Positions 49,883 through 63,403 of a stretch of 64,000 bases of DNA are shown here, one piece after another. The notes below the pieces were generated by a model. It made no database searches. It worked only from the letters and a program-made list of their open reading frames with translations, and was not told the origin of the DNA. Each line of letters starts with the position of its first letter. The stretch's first letter is position 1. The translations under genes were made by a program, and so were the position numbers. This stretch comes from Serilophus lunatus (lineage: Eukaryota; Chordata; Aves; Passeriformes; Eurylaimidae): positions 726,096 through 790,095 of the forward strand of contig VXBA01001778.1 of the NCBI GenBank assembly GCA_013399895.1, in the 5' to 3' direction.

Positions 49883-52800
49883 AAAATATATATTTTTAGC
49901 TGAATACTTCCTTGTATTCACAAAAAAAATTCTACTGAAATACTGTGACATCCTTATAAGTTTTTGTTTGGTTGGTTGGTTGATTTGTTTTACAACATTT
50001 GTGTCATTTTGAAGTTACTTTCAGGATTTTTTGGGGCATGCTTTTTGATTATTGAAACTTTAGTAATAATAGTGTTCTACAAGTTTGTTTATTCCTTTTC
50101 AGTCCTGCCGTTCCTACCTGAATGAATGTTAACAATATAATTCTTTTACTTTAGTACAGTCAAATACATTCTATAAAACTGTTTGTTGTTTCATTTTGTT
50201 TGTAATTTTGATGAGACTTTTACAAATATATAGCTTACATGAAATCAGCAGTAGAAAATGGGGCTTGCATGGCATCATAAAATTTCTAGCAAAAGAAATA
50301 TTACTATACTGTTGGTTGTGGAAAAATATTTAGACTGTCAAAGAACCAATAAAATTTATAAAAGTGTGTCTTCTGTACACTTGCTACAAGTACAAACATC
50401 TTCTTAGGATAATTCTACCATCTTCAGTATGCAAGAGCAGAAACAAGGAAGCAACCAAAGAAAAGCCCAAAAACCAATCTTCAAAGCTTGCAGATGCTGG
50501 TGATCTAAAAAAATGACCTTTCACAATCTGATAGTAGCTCAAGAAAAAATAGTAGCTTAACTAGTTTGGAAGTTAAAAGCTTGTCTGTCATGAATTCAAA
50601 ACATGACCTCAGTTCTAATGAATTTATGTTTCCTGAATTATTTCAAAAAATTAATTGGAATGAAAAGAATAGCACTTTAAATTTAAACTTACATGCTGAC
50701 CTTTTTAACTGGAAGAAATTGAAAAGCAGTTAAAATTATATCAACTGACTTTTAAGGAGAATAATTTTCTTACATAAACTTCATTAAGAAATTGATAATT
50801 GCAGCAGATACTAAAGCTGATTATATTGAGAGTAGCCAGAAAGTCTATTAAAAAAAAGAGGATATTTTCCATGTGCAAAATGGAATTGAAAGATAATAAC
50901 AAGCTTTCAAGCTGTAGCTGTTGAAAAAGAATAAAAAATCCCTTTTTTCAGTACTGTGACTGCCAAGAAATGGCAACCAACAACTTGACTCAGCATTCAA
51001 GTAAAGGTAGAACTATTTGAACCTTGAAAAACCTAACTCTTCAGGATTTCAAAGGACTTGAAATGTTTAGGTGATTACAATTTGTAGGTAATGAAATTCA
51101 AAACACAGGCTTGTCACTGGATTCAATAGCCCTTTTCAGTTTCTTTCTATGAATTAACTGGCAAGGCAGGGGTAAGGTATACAGATGATTCAGATTCACC
51201 TATTAAGGTTAGTTTCTTGGGGGAAGAGAAGCAGGCAGTAGCAAGAAATTTCTTGCTTCTATTAAAAAAAGTATTTCAAGCTGCTTATCTGTTAGTTTTT
51301 GGGTTTTAGACAACGTTTTGGGTTTTTTTTTTGTTATGTTTGTTTTTGGTGTTTGTTTTTTTCCCCAACCTGTGACAGTCCTGTTTTTCTGGATTATGAA
51401 ATATGAAAATTTTGAGAAAAAGCATAATTTGCCTCATGCTTCTCTATGATGTGAACTGAGGCATGTCACTACTTGACATGGTAGTATATGTACAAGTATA
51501 ATTTATTCTGTTAGCTTTATATTATGAGGTCATCTTATAACTCAGATAATACTTTTTGTATTCTTCATACTGTGTGCTTATTTTGAAAGTCAAACTGTTG
51601 ACTAGCTTGGATAAAAAAATACAAATAACCTTCTTAACCTTTGGAGCTCTGTAAAGGAGGATTTGGTTTGATCTGATTAATAAGATAATTGTTCAATAAC
51701 AAATGTAAATTCAAAACACATTTACTTCTGATGCTTTTGGATGGAGCCTCTGAAATGAATTATTTCTCATTATCATGGTAAGTAGTTTTTGTTTCTGGAA
51801 AATAACTTATCATTTTCAAATAGAAAACAAACCAAACCAGAAAAATATGCAAACATACTAAACAAACTTTTAAAATTATTTTAAAGAAAAGTTATCCTTT
51901 TAATGCTTACTAATCCAGTAAGCACTAGTTATATGGGATTCTTAAGGATGTGGAATCTTGCTTTATAACACTTACCCAGTTTATAATAGTTATGCAGCTG
52001 TCTCAAGTATGTATTCTTCCCTGACTTGATTAAAGGAATATTTTTAACAAGATGTGTAAACTTTTGAAATAAAAATTACATTACACAGTGAAACACCAAA
52101 TAAAAGTGTCATGTTGACTTGCACACTGGTGTGGTTTTCATTGCAAAACTTGCTGAATAAAAGGAATCACAATCCCCAGAGTGGGCAATGTACACAGTAT
52201 GTAATGGGAACTCTGCACCACAATTCAGAAATATGGAGAAGACCTGACAGCCTTAACAGTTTTGACAGCAGAAGATGAGGCTCCAGTGTATGACATCTGA
52301 CTTATAAAAAAAAATAAATCTGTCTGCCTAGTTATTAAATGCAAAGAATAAAAAGAATTTGTCAGAATGGGGTGACTGAGTCACCATTTCCTTCAACATG
52401 ACTAAATCCAGGACAGAACAGGACACAAATATGCACATATTACTGGGGTTTCATCTTTTTCTCTACAAAGATGGCAGTTCACATTATTACATGTCAAATA
52501 AACCAGAGAAACAGAATACTAAAAAAAGTTGTAAAATTTGATCTACTTTGAAAACAATGAATTAAAATGAGTTTCTCTTTTACATGACCACAATAGCACT
52601 TATTTCTCATTCACATAACAGTCTTGCAGGCAATTGGATTCATAGCAATAGAACCAATGAATAAGAGAACTCTTTGTATAGTAGAGGAGAATATCTTCAT
52701 TGTTACTGAAAAGTTCTGAAATGGTATCTAAGGCCAATAAGACAAATTAATAAAATTTTTATGTAAGACATCATTTTCCTGTTTTGTCACGAGTATGTAG

Positions 52801-53359
52801 CAGTTTTTGTAATTGAGACATTAACATGTATGACTTTCGAATGATATTCTAGTGTAAACCACCTCAAAAACTTTTTATCTAAAAAGTAGTTCAATTATTA
52901 CATTCCGTTGATGCATAAGATACAGCAGCAGCTCAAGAAAAGAGAAAGGAATGGAGAATCAAAATGTAAAATGAAACATAGAATAAAAAGTATTCAGAAC
53001 ATTTGTGTCTCTACCTTGTGGCTAGTTCAACAACATGCATTCTATACACAGCAGCTTGTATTTGCTGCTGTTGTTTCATTCTTATAATAAATAAATATCT
53101 TTCCGAGAGAAACAACAACTCCTAGATTGTCACTTACTTTGTCAGTTACTTTGACCACCTAAAGTCAGTTTTTAATTACTGAAGTTGGTAAAGTCGATTT
53201 GTCTTCTAATGTCCCAGTGGAGAAAAATATGGACTAACTGGTGAAAATAGCAACTTAGAGTCATGAAAAGGGGACATTATTTTGCCATTCCTTTTGTTCT
53301 TCAAATGCAAGTCAGTATTTCAAATAAATAAAAGTGGAATTTAGGAGATATAACAGTAC

Positions 53360-53377
53360 CTACCTACCTACCTAAGT
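53360..53377. repeat. (TACC)n short tandem repeat
   Basis: Four units of TACC in unique intron. Confidence 0.8.
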
Positions 53378-54502
53378 AGTCTGAAATTTCTCTAACAGAC
53401 CTAGTTTTAATTTTCTCACAAATTTGTGATAATTTCTGTTATCAAATACCTGCATACATAAATTGGTTTCTTCCAGAAATGCTATTGTGATAACATTTAA
53501 TGTACTTGACTCCTTGATGACTCTACTAGACTTTACCTACTATAGATACAACTCAAACTCTACCCGTACACTGTGTACTCTATGTAAGTTGGAAGATATT
53601 TTGAATTCTAACAAATATGCACACCAAGACAAGTGGCCTTTGAAAGTGAGGGAAGCTATGAATCACAAACATGATGATTCGCTTTAAAAAACCCACAAAC
53701 ATAGAGTTTTGAATGAAAGTAGCAACTAAAATATAATTTTGATTGATAAATCTCTATGTGTTTTTCTGTATAAAGATAATTACCTAGATTTATTGAACTT
53801 TGTACACAGTTCTGAGACAATTATCTTTTACCCATCAGATTTCTGGAGGAAAGTTATGTAAGTGCATTATACTCTTGGAGAAAATGGGTGACATTCTGCA
53901 TTTCCAACTGACGAGATTTACAGCTTCACTGCTACTTAATTTGCTTAAACTGGAAACAGCATTGCTATGCAAAATATTTAATGCACTAAGATCGTTTTGA
54001 GACAGTCAACAAATGGGAAAGAAATGGAAAAAAGGCATTAGCGTCTCCATCAGCTATTTACGTTAAGGGCATATTAATGAGCTTTTGAATTTTCCTGATT
54101 TAGAAGACGTCCTCATCTTTGTCTATAAGTATTGAACATATGGCAAAGCCAGCCAGCTGCACCATCGGTCCTTCTCTGCAGGCATAACTTTTGTGAACAT
54201 TGTAGGCAGCTAACATAATTTACAGGAGCTCAACAACTGCTTATAAAGGGTATGAGCATGTTGAATGTGATGTCTTCATGAACAAACCTTTAATGACTGA
54301 ATTTAAGATCCTCTTTGCATCATTATTATGTTTCTTTACATCATAAACCTGATCATGCCTGCATCTTGCTCAATTTGGAGCAGTACTGTGACAATGCACC
54401 TCATTTACGTCCTTTGTTTTCGCACCAAAATGCCAGCAGGCCTTCTTCTGTGCATCTTAAAAGTTGATCCTGAAGATAACGGAATTTAGAAATTTTTGTA
54501 TT

Positions 54503-54712
54503 ATAGAATCACAGATTCACAGAATTAACTAGTTTGGAAAAGATCTTTGAGATCATGAAGTCCAACTTATGACCTTACACCATCTCTTCAACTAAACAAT
54601 GGCACTAAGAGCCACATCCACATGGATTTTTTTAAATGCTTCCAGGAACAGTGACTCCACCACCTCCATGGGCAGTCCATTTCCATGGCCAATCACTCTT
54701 TCTGTGAAGAAA
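54503..54712 (-). mobile_element. CR1 LINE 3' terminus
   Basis: The last 210 bp of a CR1 on the minus strand, from the tail atagaatcacagattcacag through agatcatgaagtccaactta to caatcactctttctgtgaag. No polymerase sequence remains. Confidence 0.9.
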
Positions 54713-54733
54713 ATTAAATTAAATTAAATTTAT
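54711..54733. repeat. (AAATT)n short tandem repeat
   Basis: About four units of AAATT at the inner border of the minus-strand CR1 remnant that ends at about 54712. Confidence 0.85.
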
Positions 54734-57700
54734 TAAATGAACATGTAAATACTTTGTGATATTGCTGGAGTGAACAGATTCATATGATTATTTTCGATAT
54801 CCAGGGTTAGGATACTTATTATTCTGAAGATCAACTTAAATAACAAAGTTAATCCTTGCAATAACAGAGTAAAATAAGTGGAAAGATGATCACTTTGCGG
54901 TAAAGAAGTTAAGTTCTGAGCCTTATTTTCTGACTAGATCGTCATTTTCCCACCAAGATGCAAAGTCGTATTCTTCTCAGCAAATATATTCAGATATGTT
55001 AAAGATTCAGGTAGCCTGCATAAATATTATAGATTGGCAGGAATTAAATAATACTCGATTTCAAAATCATGTAGCAATAAATTCCAAAAATTCTCATAAT
55101 TGGCTTCTACTGGTAGTATTTGAGGTAATGTTTTAGTTTTCTTTTTGATTTTATGTGTGATTATTTTTAAGGAATATCTTTGACACTTCTTTTAATTGAC
55201 GTACTTAGACTCCGAATCTTAGTTATGGGAAAATGCACCAGCCACAAATCTTTCTTTCACAGATGAAAATGTTCATCAGTGTGTTTTAAGTCTATTTATT
55301 CCTAGATTGAAAAATAATCCAGTGGATTAAACACCTGGGATTTTTTAGAACATTTTCTGTTTATTCTGTTCTCTGACTCTAGTAAGTCTAAACTCAATAG
55401 TTCTTGGAAATGCCAGGAATACAATACTTAGAATACATTCACTTTGTATGCTAGAGATGTCCCTCTCTATCTGCCTGGGTTTTGTTTGGCAGGTTTTTGC
55501 TGTTTCTTGTTGTTGTTTTTTAATCAAGATTACTTGGAACTCCCCTACATGTGAATACAGAGGTCCCATTATGTTGTTTCACAGTCCATGTATTATTTAT
55601 TTTGCTTTGAAAAGATCTCTGACTCAACTAGTACTATCAACTCTACCCCACTTGACCCCTACACTGGCTTTATTTTTTGCATTAGTATTGCATTACCTTG
55701 GCACCGGTATGCTGGGCTTATCTTTGGGTTTTCCCTTATGATATTGCAAAAAGAGCAATATACTCTGCCAATGTAAAAATAAAACAGATATGTTGATGTA
55801 GCTGAAATACTACCCATTTACATCAGCAAACAATTTGGCCAAATTTTTAGCCTTTTTTATTACAATATATATTAAGGAATGCAAGGTTATTGCTTCTTTT
55901 GCTTTATCAGGATGCTGAACTAAAGCCCTAACATACTTAATAATTACTGATTACTTAGTCACTAATTTACCTACATAGAGTGTTGGTCTGAGTGCTTAAA
56001 TCCGTGAAGAATACCTGCTGGCAATATTCAGCAAAATGGTGCTTCCTAATAGAGGGATTTCCCAGCAGAGCTGTTTCTCAGTGCAGCTGTTCATCATTAT
56101 GTACAGTTAGCTACTCTATAGCCTCCGTCTTTCACATAGAAGGAAATGTATGATTTTCCCACTTAGAAACAGCACTAAATGTCAATAATGTCTCTGTGTC
56201 ATATATAAATTCTTAATGAACATGTGAATAATGGTAAAGAATTTCTATTTTCTTTAAAATATATTAATACATATTAATACATAGAATAGATGGAAATATA
56301 CCATTGATATAAGTCAACATTTAGGTTTTAAACTGCCCTTAAGCTTAAAGTGGATGTATACTCAGTTCTGAGAAAATTAAAATAAAAAAATCTTTAAGCA
56401 CTATGAAGAAGAAGTGTTTAGCTTACACGCTCATTTTCACACCTATATTCCATTTTTATTGCACAGAATTGTTGAATTTTTAAGTGTGGCTTTAGAGTTT
56501 GACTGTGAGTATTTTTTATTCTGCCAAGTTTTTTGACAATGTACTTACTCAAAACAGTTTTGAGTATTTTGCTGTTGTGATTAATTGAGAAGAAATAACA
56601 AAGTACATGAAAATTATCAAATAAATTAATTTGGAAACTGAAAATGGCTCTCTGGGCTGTGACATGAAAGAATTGAAAGATTAGTGTAATATCTAAAATG
56701 GACATACAGATATTGCTCATTTTTTCTTCCCTTCACTTTGGAATATTTCGCATAAACAGATATTCCACTGAGTTTTCTAGAGCATGCTTTCCTCACCTTA
56801 TCAAGATATTCTGAGTGTCTAAGTCAAATAAGTTGTGTACATTTTGTATAAACATTGTGGGTAAAATCCTAACCTGACAGAAAACACTAACAAAATATTT
56901 TGTGAATTAAATAAAACCTACTTAAAATATACTGTTTTTTCCGTTACAGTTGCTATTATTATTGGTACTATTAATAATGCTATAAAAGTTTTATTTGCCC
57001 TGCAATATTTTTATGCTAAGTACACAGATTTCCATTGGTCATCTCAGAAAATTGAGACTGATATTTTAAAGATGCAGATTTCCTGCAGAACACATTCCAC
57101 CTATAGGCAGGAAAACATATTGCTGTTTCTCAGAAACTGTACATCATTAAATTCTATTTTAGAGATTATCCTTTGTTGTAAATGCTATTTTTAGATTTAT
57201 TTTTTCCATAAAATTTAAAATGCAATTCTATCTGTTTTGTGCATGAAATTTATGAAGATAAACTTTCTGTATGTATTTGTTTTCTGTTAATTAATTCAGA
57301 GATTCATTCTTTATATGATCTATTTTTCCAAGACCAAAATTCTGTTTTCTTGTTGTGGTTTGCATTTGTATCCTTCTATATAAGCCTTTGGTGGTACCAG
57401 AGGAAATATCTGTGCTCCCTTTAGATAGCACTTGCCTTTAGGATTAATAAAATTTTCTTCCTGTGGCACTTACAGAAATGATACCTGCCCCTGTTGAAGA
57501 AAGCATCACCACAGAGCAGTAGGCAGTCTCTCTCCTAAAATCTTATTTTAGACAGGCAGCCACAAGCTAATGAAAGGAGGATAATGGGCACATAGTGGTG
57601 AAAGAAGTAATGATACTTGCAAAGAATACAAATAAGGCAAGTAACTTACATCTAATGGATCACATCTAATCTCCCCTTTTCATTAAAAAATGGTCTCATT

Positions 57701-60086
57701 CTGTCAATCGAGGCTTTCATAACTTACTATCAAAAAGCATACTGAATTTTATCCTTGATTTTGGTAGTCATATTTTAATTCATCCTTCTCAGAACACTGT
57801 ATTGAGGGAAGTGATTTGATCTCTTGCTTTCCTCTCTCTGTTTCATTTTATGGAAATAAAAATGAAATTGATGTTTTCATTTGTAATCTTATTTTATTAT
57901 AAATTTTCATTTTCCTTCTGTGTTTGGGTTTGCAGGCCCTGTAACATCCATTGGTAATACTTAACTGTCACAAGGAGTGATTTACCCAAAAAGGTTTGGG
58001 TGATGTTTCTGGGAATCTGGGAGAGTTACTAAACAAAAGGAGGCATAGCCTGTAGTTTATAGGAGGCTTCTAAGAGTCTCCCGGACAAAAAATGTTTTAG
58101 AAAGATACTTTAAAAATACAAAAATATCTCTTCCACCGTATGTTTTTTTAAAAAGTCAAGCCCATTTTACATTCATTTAATCTTTGAAATAAACTAGTAA
58201 AAATTTCACTGTGAGAGCACAATACTAAAATGAATCAGAGAATCAAAAAATCCCAAATGACTAAGAACACATCAAAACTATATTCAAAGTTTGAACTGAC
58301 TCACATTTTTCAGTATTCAAGGCAAAAAAATTACTTTTCCAGTCCTTATGGAGCTTTGAACTGACAATGGCATCTTGATATAAGATACTTAGTTTTTTTC
58401 ACTCCTGTGTCTTCTATTGATGGCTCAAGAGACATTTAACATATTTAATGCTCTGCATAATACCATAGAACAAAGTCATTTAAAGCTCTAATTTCATGTT
58501 TTAATAGAATACTCCTGTGCTATTTATATGGTAACTATAGATGGATAATTCCCGTAGTCCCCGTGCATAGTTCAAACTACTAGTGCTTATGGTTCTTAAT
58601 TTTGTTATTCACAGTTTAAAATGAAACTCTGATTGGTTTTAAGGAAGCTGATCCTGAATAAAAGTGCTGGATCTGTTATTTTATTTATTTTATCTGAGTC
58701 TTCTTGAGTCAATGGGCATCTTTGTATGGATTTGTATGGATTTGGGGTTTATGACATTGAAGAGCACCCTTTCAGTTAAGCTTGATAGAATGAGGCTCAA
58801 TTCTAAATTTTTGCAGACTTCTGGCCTAATCTTGGATTTATTCTTGAAATAATATAAGGATCAAACTTTAAGGTTTGTTGTCTTGCACAATTATGTCTCA
58901 TTGCTTTTTCTATAATAGAAGGACGATTACAATTTCTTTCACAAATTGTTCAACTTATCTATTTGAAGTCTAGGGACACAATTTAGGGCAGATTTCTGTA
59001 TTCTGCATTAATATATCACAATTCCCATATTTCTTTGAAATTTTCGTTTAGTACTATCATTCCTTTTTATGGACTTTCAAGTTTCGGTCATTTTTTTAGC
59101 AATGGTTTTCATTCTTTAATCCCTCTGATCTCAGTTACTTACCTGTGAAACATTTTAAATTGGCAAAGTTTACTTTGAAAAGAATATTGTGCTGTGGTGC
59201 TTCGCCTGAGTTCTGATAGATTTGGTTACTGCTGGAGAAGCCAAACTTCTTTACCTCATGTTTCAGTTTAATAAGCTGTTTGGAGGAAATGTTCCTCCTG
59301 TAATATAGATGTGACTGAGACTGGTGAAGACAGTTCCACATCATTTAGCTTTAGATTAATCAGGGAATAAGTAAAAGGAAAATAAATCCTCTTTAGTGGG
59401 AAGTGCATCACATCCTGATATTTTTAGATAAAGCCAAGTTCGCTCTCAGGTGATAAACATTAAATTTACAGCTACGGGATTGTGCATTTGGGAAATGACT
59501 CCTACAGGATATGCAGCCTGATTTTGCAAGTGTCTAAGAATATGAAAGGGTTTCATTAATTTCAGAAGACCTAATCATGTGTGCACAGCTACCCTTGTCC
59601 ATAAGTATGTGTAAGACTGGAATTAAAACAGGTTTTCTGCCTTAAAAACAAACATTCCGCCTCCAAACCAACCAAACAAAAACACCTATATGAAAATATG
59701 TTATTGTGGTTCTTTTAAGCTGAAAAGATGAGAGTAGTTCTTCATGTTGGCATTCATTTCAGGAGGTCTATTAACTCACCAGTGAATCTTATTTGTTTTG
59801 GGCTCTGTTTTAATTTAATTTCTTTGCATGCTAAAGGAAATATCCTTTTTACAAAAATTGTGAGGCATTAATAAGTAGACAAATACAAATAAGTTCCACT
59901 ATGAACTGCTCAACTTAAAAGTTACAATAGATTAGTCTGTGTTGTTTTCTTAAATAACCAGATACTAAAAATGCTGGTTCAAATTCATTTTTTTCCCTCT
60001 GTAGTTCAATCCATAAGATCTTTATACATCTTTTGATTCTTTATAAGAATTTACTTGAAAATCCAGTTTAACATACAGATTTGAAC

Positions 60087-60110
60087 TTTTTTTTTTTTTT
60101 TTTCCCCCAG
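60087..60110 (+). promoter_or_regulatory. Strong acceptor-like polypyrimidine tract plus CAG
   Basis: Seventeen T and five C end in ag at 60109-60110, an almost ideal 3' splice site. The sequence after it has early stops in the frame NLGN4X would need and no convincing donor. I list it as a possible pseudo-acceptor, not as an exon. Confidence 0.4.
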
Positions 60111-61568
60111 GGTTGTACTCTTGTGTTCTAGCCAGCAACTGTAATTATAGTTGTTTCTTATTTAAATTGAATAATTATATTTTATGTTCTTTTTCTCAGT
60201 TAATCTTTCAGGAAAGGGTTAATCTCTCTGAAAAATATGTTTTGTTCACCTCAATGACAGGAGGAGCATACAAGTGTGAACATTTGTGGCATATTGATAA
60301 CATAATTTGTTGTGTTATATTCCTGGCTCAGTAGTAACATAGTTAGAATCTGCTACAGTGTTTCTATTAATAAAAAATATTGATTTTAAAGGAACACAGG
60401 CTTCTTTTCCATGGTTCAGTTTAAACCCTCAGTTCTGTTCCCCTCCCTTAGTCCTCTTGAAATGTGTTAAAAACTTAGTCTATGAATTTTTCTCTTTATT
60501 TCTCAGAACATTGACTCATTTTGTATAAAAAATTAAGTCACCATTATAAGAAAATAATCTCCAGCTACAATTGCAGTAAATAACATAGAATCCCTTAAAA
60601 GATACCAGGAAAAGTGGGTTAGCTGTAGCATACATTCAGAGGAAACAGGCAAAGCTAATATCTACTTTGTTAGGAAACATGTCTCAGAGATTCTGGGAGA
60701 AGCACAATTTCTTATAGAACTGTTGATTTAATGCCATAATGGAAAGCAGCTGAACTGCTATCTTAAACAAGGACAAGATGAAGGGATAAATTGTTCCCTT
60801 ATTGTTGTAGAGTTGATTAGAAATTGCCACATGAAAATCACTCTTTTATCATAGACTAACAGCAATACACATTGACAACATTGTGATCATCTGCCTCTGT
60901 TTAGGATGTGCAGTTCTGGGAGCTGAACTGCATAAATTGTAGTGCCTGGCCTTTAGTATTATCAGTAGTAGAAGGAAAGGAAAATTTGGTCAGGAAAAAT
61001 ACAGCTGTGAAATGAAGTGGTTACATATTAATAGAAAAATTACATGGAAATAAGAACTGTTCCTTCCTTGTAAGAAAAGGAGCTTCCATCAATCTGTGAA
61101 ATTGAAATACTTAATCAAAGGGAGAAATCTGAGGAGTGGTTTCTCATGCTAGTATTTGCTTAGTGCTGCCAAACTAATTCTCACTCTATAAGGATTTTCC
61201 CCAGTAACTACTACTGATGGGTTCATAGTTAGCTGTAGGATTCAGTTATTTTGCATAGGAGTTTATATATAATTTTTATTGGGTATGAAGAAATTTAAAA
61301 TGAATCATCTCTTTTGGTCCTGGACTAGGACATAAACTTCAATTCATTTCTATTTTAGCAGGCTGAAAGATAGTCCATTGAAAATGTGATAATATAGCCA
61401 CGACATCTTCAAAGTTACCTTTCAGTAGGCAGAGGTGTGTTTTGTGAAATAAAATAATTTCTCACTTAAATTTTATGCTACTGGATCTACTTCTTAATGG
61501 GATTGTATCAACATCACACACTAACCTTTAGATTAAAGTATCATCAGTGCTTGCTCTTTTTTTTTAAA

Positions 61569-61590
61569 ACAAACAAACAAACAAAAAACA
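61569..61590. repeat. (AAAC)n short tandem repeat
   Basis: About five units of AAAC after a run of T and A. Confidence 0.8.
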
Positions 61591-62460
61591 ACTTGTAAGA
61601 AGACTCAGGCTTCAAATTTTAAAAAATGGAATTACTTTTATTAAATGTGTGTACCTTAAATGTAGTAGATACTTATTAACACTGAGATTAAAGGGACACC
61701 TAGAGGACAAACTCAGCTGTCTACATTGATAATATTTGAAACTGAGAGAGAGGAATGCTACTGTTTTTTTCTTTGTAATTTTCCAAAATTCCTTCCTTTT
61801 TTGGGTTATCCCTTGGTATTGTTAGTCTTTTAAATTAAAAACTCCAGGATGGATTTCAGTGTTCTTAGTAGGGATGAAGTCATCCTCCTTTTCTTACAAA
61901 CTGCTTCCTCCTTAAATATCCAAAGATAGCATTAATCTGTCACTCTGGAATATTCTGTCCAGTTGCTCTAAAAAAAGGGCCACTCTCGTGGCTTTTTTAG
62001 TCATTGATTTGTATGTAACTGCCCATTGCTCCTCTTGCATTCACTTACATTCCACAGCTATGGCTTCCATTCCTTGCTCTGGTATAAATCTGCTTTGCTC
62101 TGGATAAAAAATTCTTGTTGGAAGCAAAAAGAACAGAAGATGAAGTCGATTCGTGTCATGCTGCCTAAGTATTTTATCCTCATTGGATCAGTCATCTATA
62201 AGATTTTTTTATCAGTGATTTTCTATTTACTTTCATACCCATGATGAAAACATTTGCTTTACAGCATGCTGAGTTAGAGCTGAAAGCCATGTACTTCTTA
62301 ATTCTGAAAGTGGTTTTCTCAGTGTCTTGGATTTTCAGATTCCCTGCTCCACTTTCTTCACTTGTAAAATAGGGATGATTTTATTTTGTAACTCATAGAG
62401 GCATGGCACCAGTAAAGTACCATGACATGACACAACAAAACCAAAATCCAAACCAAACAG

Positions 62461-62480
62461 AAAAAAAAAAAAAAAAAAAA
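62461..62480. repeat. Poly-A tract
   Basis: Twenty A in a row, preceded by the A/C-rich aaaccaaaatccaaacc. No source gene can be recognised upstream. Confidence 0.85.
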
Positions 62481-63371
62481 GCCATTGGGAAGAGGTAAGA
62501 GGTGAAGAAAAGGCAGGAGGGAATAAGAGTAATCCTACCACTGAAATTACTCTGTAAACCTAAAGTCAACAGAGACTAGTTTACACACTTGTATACATTT
62601 CCTATAGTTACTGTTTCAATCTGTCCCTTTTTCAGAATAACAAATAAGTAGGGATTCGTGCATTATTGTACTTATTGCAGTCCTAATTATCTGAACAATA
62701 CCAGATGAAACACCGACATAGACTTATTTAAGATAAAGTCTCTTGATATTAAACTGTCAGGAAAAAAAAGATCAGTTTGGGGGGGTTTTAGCCCAATTTA
62801 ACACAGTGCATTTATTTAACTTGACTTAAAAAAGTCTTAGGTTCTTTAAAATTCAGTGTAAACAGACTGGGCTTTTTTACATACAAATTATGAAGTCAAG
62901 GAGTTGTGAATCTGGAAGTAAAGGGAGATTTGGAACTTGACACTATCAGATTTTCATCTTTCTGTATAGCTGAAAAATTCTGCCAAATGGCATTGATAGC
63001 ACTTAGAGTTTGAAACCTTGGAAGCAGTAAGTATAGTGCACTAACAACGAAGTAAAAAACCTCAAATCAGCTTATAAAAATTAAAAGCTTTGTATCCATC
63101 TATCTTCTCATAGCAATGGAGATTGTGTATATTTAGATTTGTTGGGTTGTTTTCTTTTTAATATGTCTGTGTTTGTGCGTGTGTGTATGTATGTCAAATA
63201 TTTCAGGTCAAGGAAACTTATAGAAAAATACGCAGATCTGTCCGGGATGTTGGGTGTTTTCTTAATTTCTAGTCTTCATTTTCAGACACTACAGTATTAG
63301 ACAACACAGATAAATATATCTCTCTCTTTTTCAGGAGGCTGTTAATGAGATGTGAAATCTTTGATAAAAAT

Positions 63372-63403
63372 GGGGGGGGGTGGGGGCGGTGGGTGTGTGT
63401 GTG
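63372..63403 (+). repeat. G-rich tract with GT repeat, possible G-quadruplex
   Basis: Runs of nine, five and three G separated by one to four bases are followed by a short GT repeat. The nine-G run can supply two G-triplets, so the four-tract G-quadruplex rule can be met. It stands out in AT-rich intron. Confidence 0.7.

Noticed and set aside
55448..55776. Overlapping hydrophobic + strand ORFs of 97 and 62 aa
   Set aside because: Hydrophobic stretches are common in T-rich intron. Two frames overlap with no sign of selection, and no homologue is recognised.
59135..59344. 69-aa minus-strand ORF with a mixed, protein-like composition
   Set aside because: It is short, shows no motif I know, and nothing around it suggests an exon or a retrocopy.
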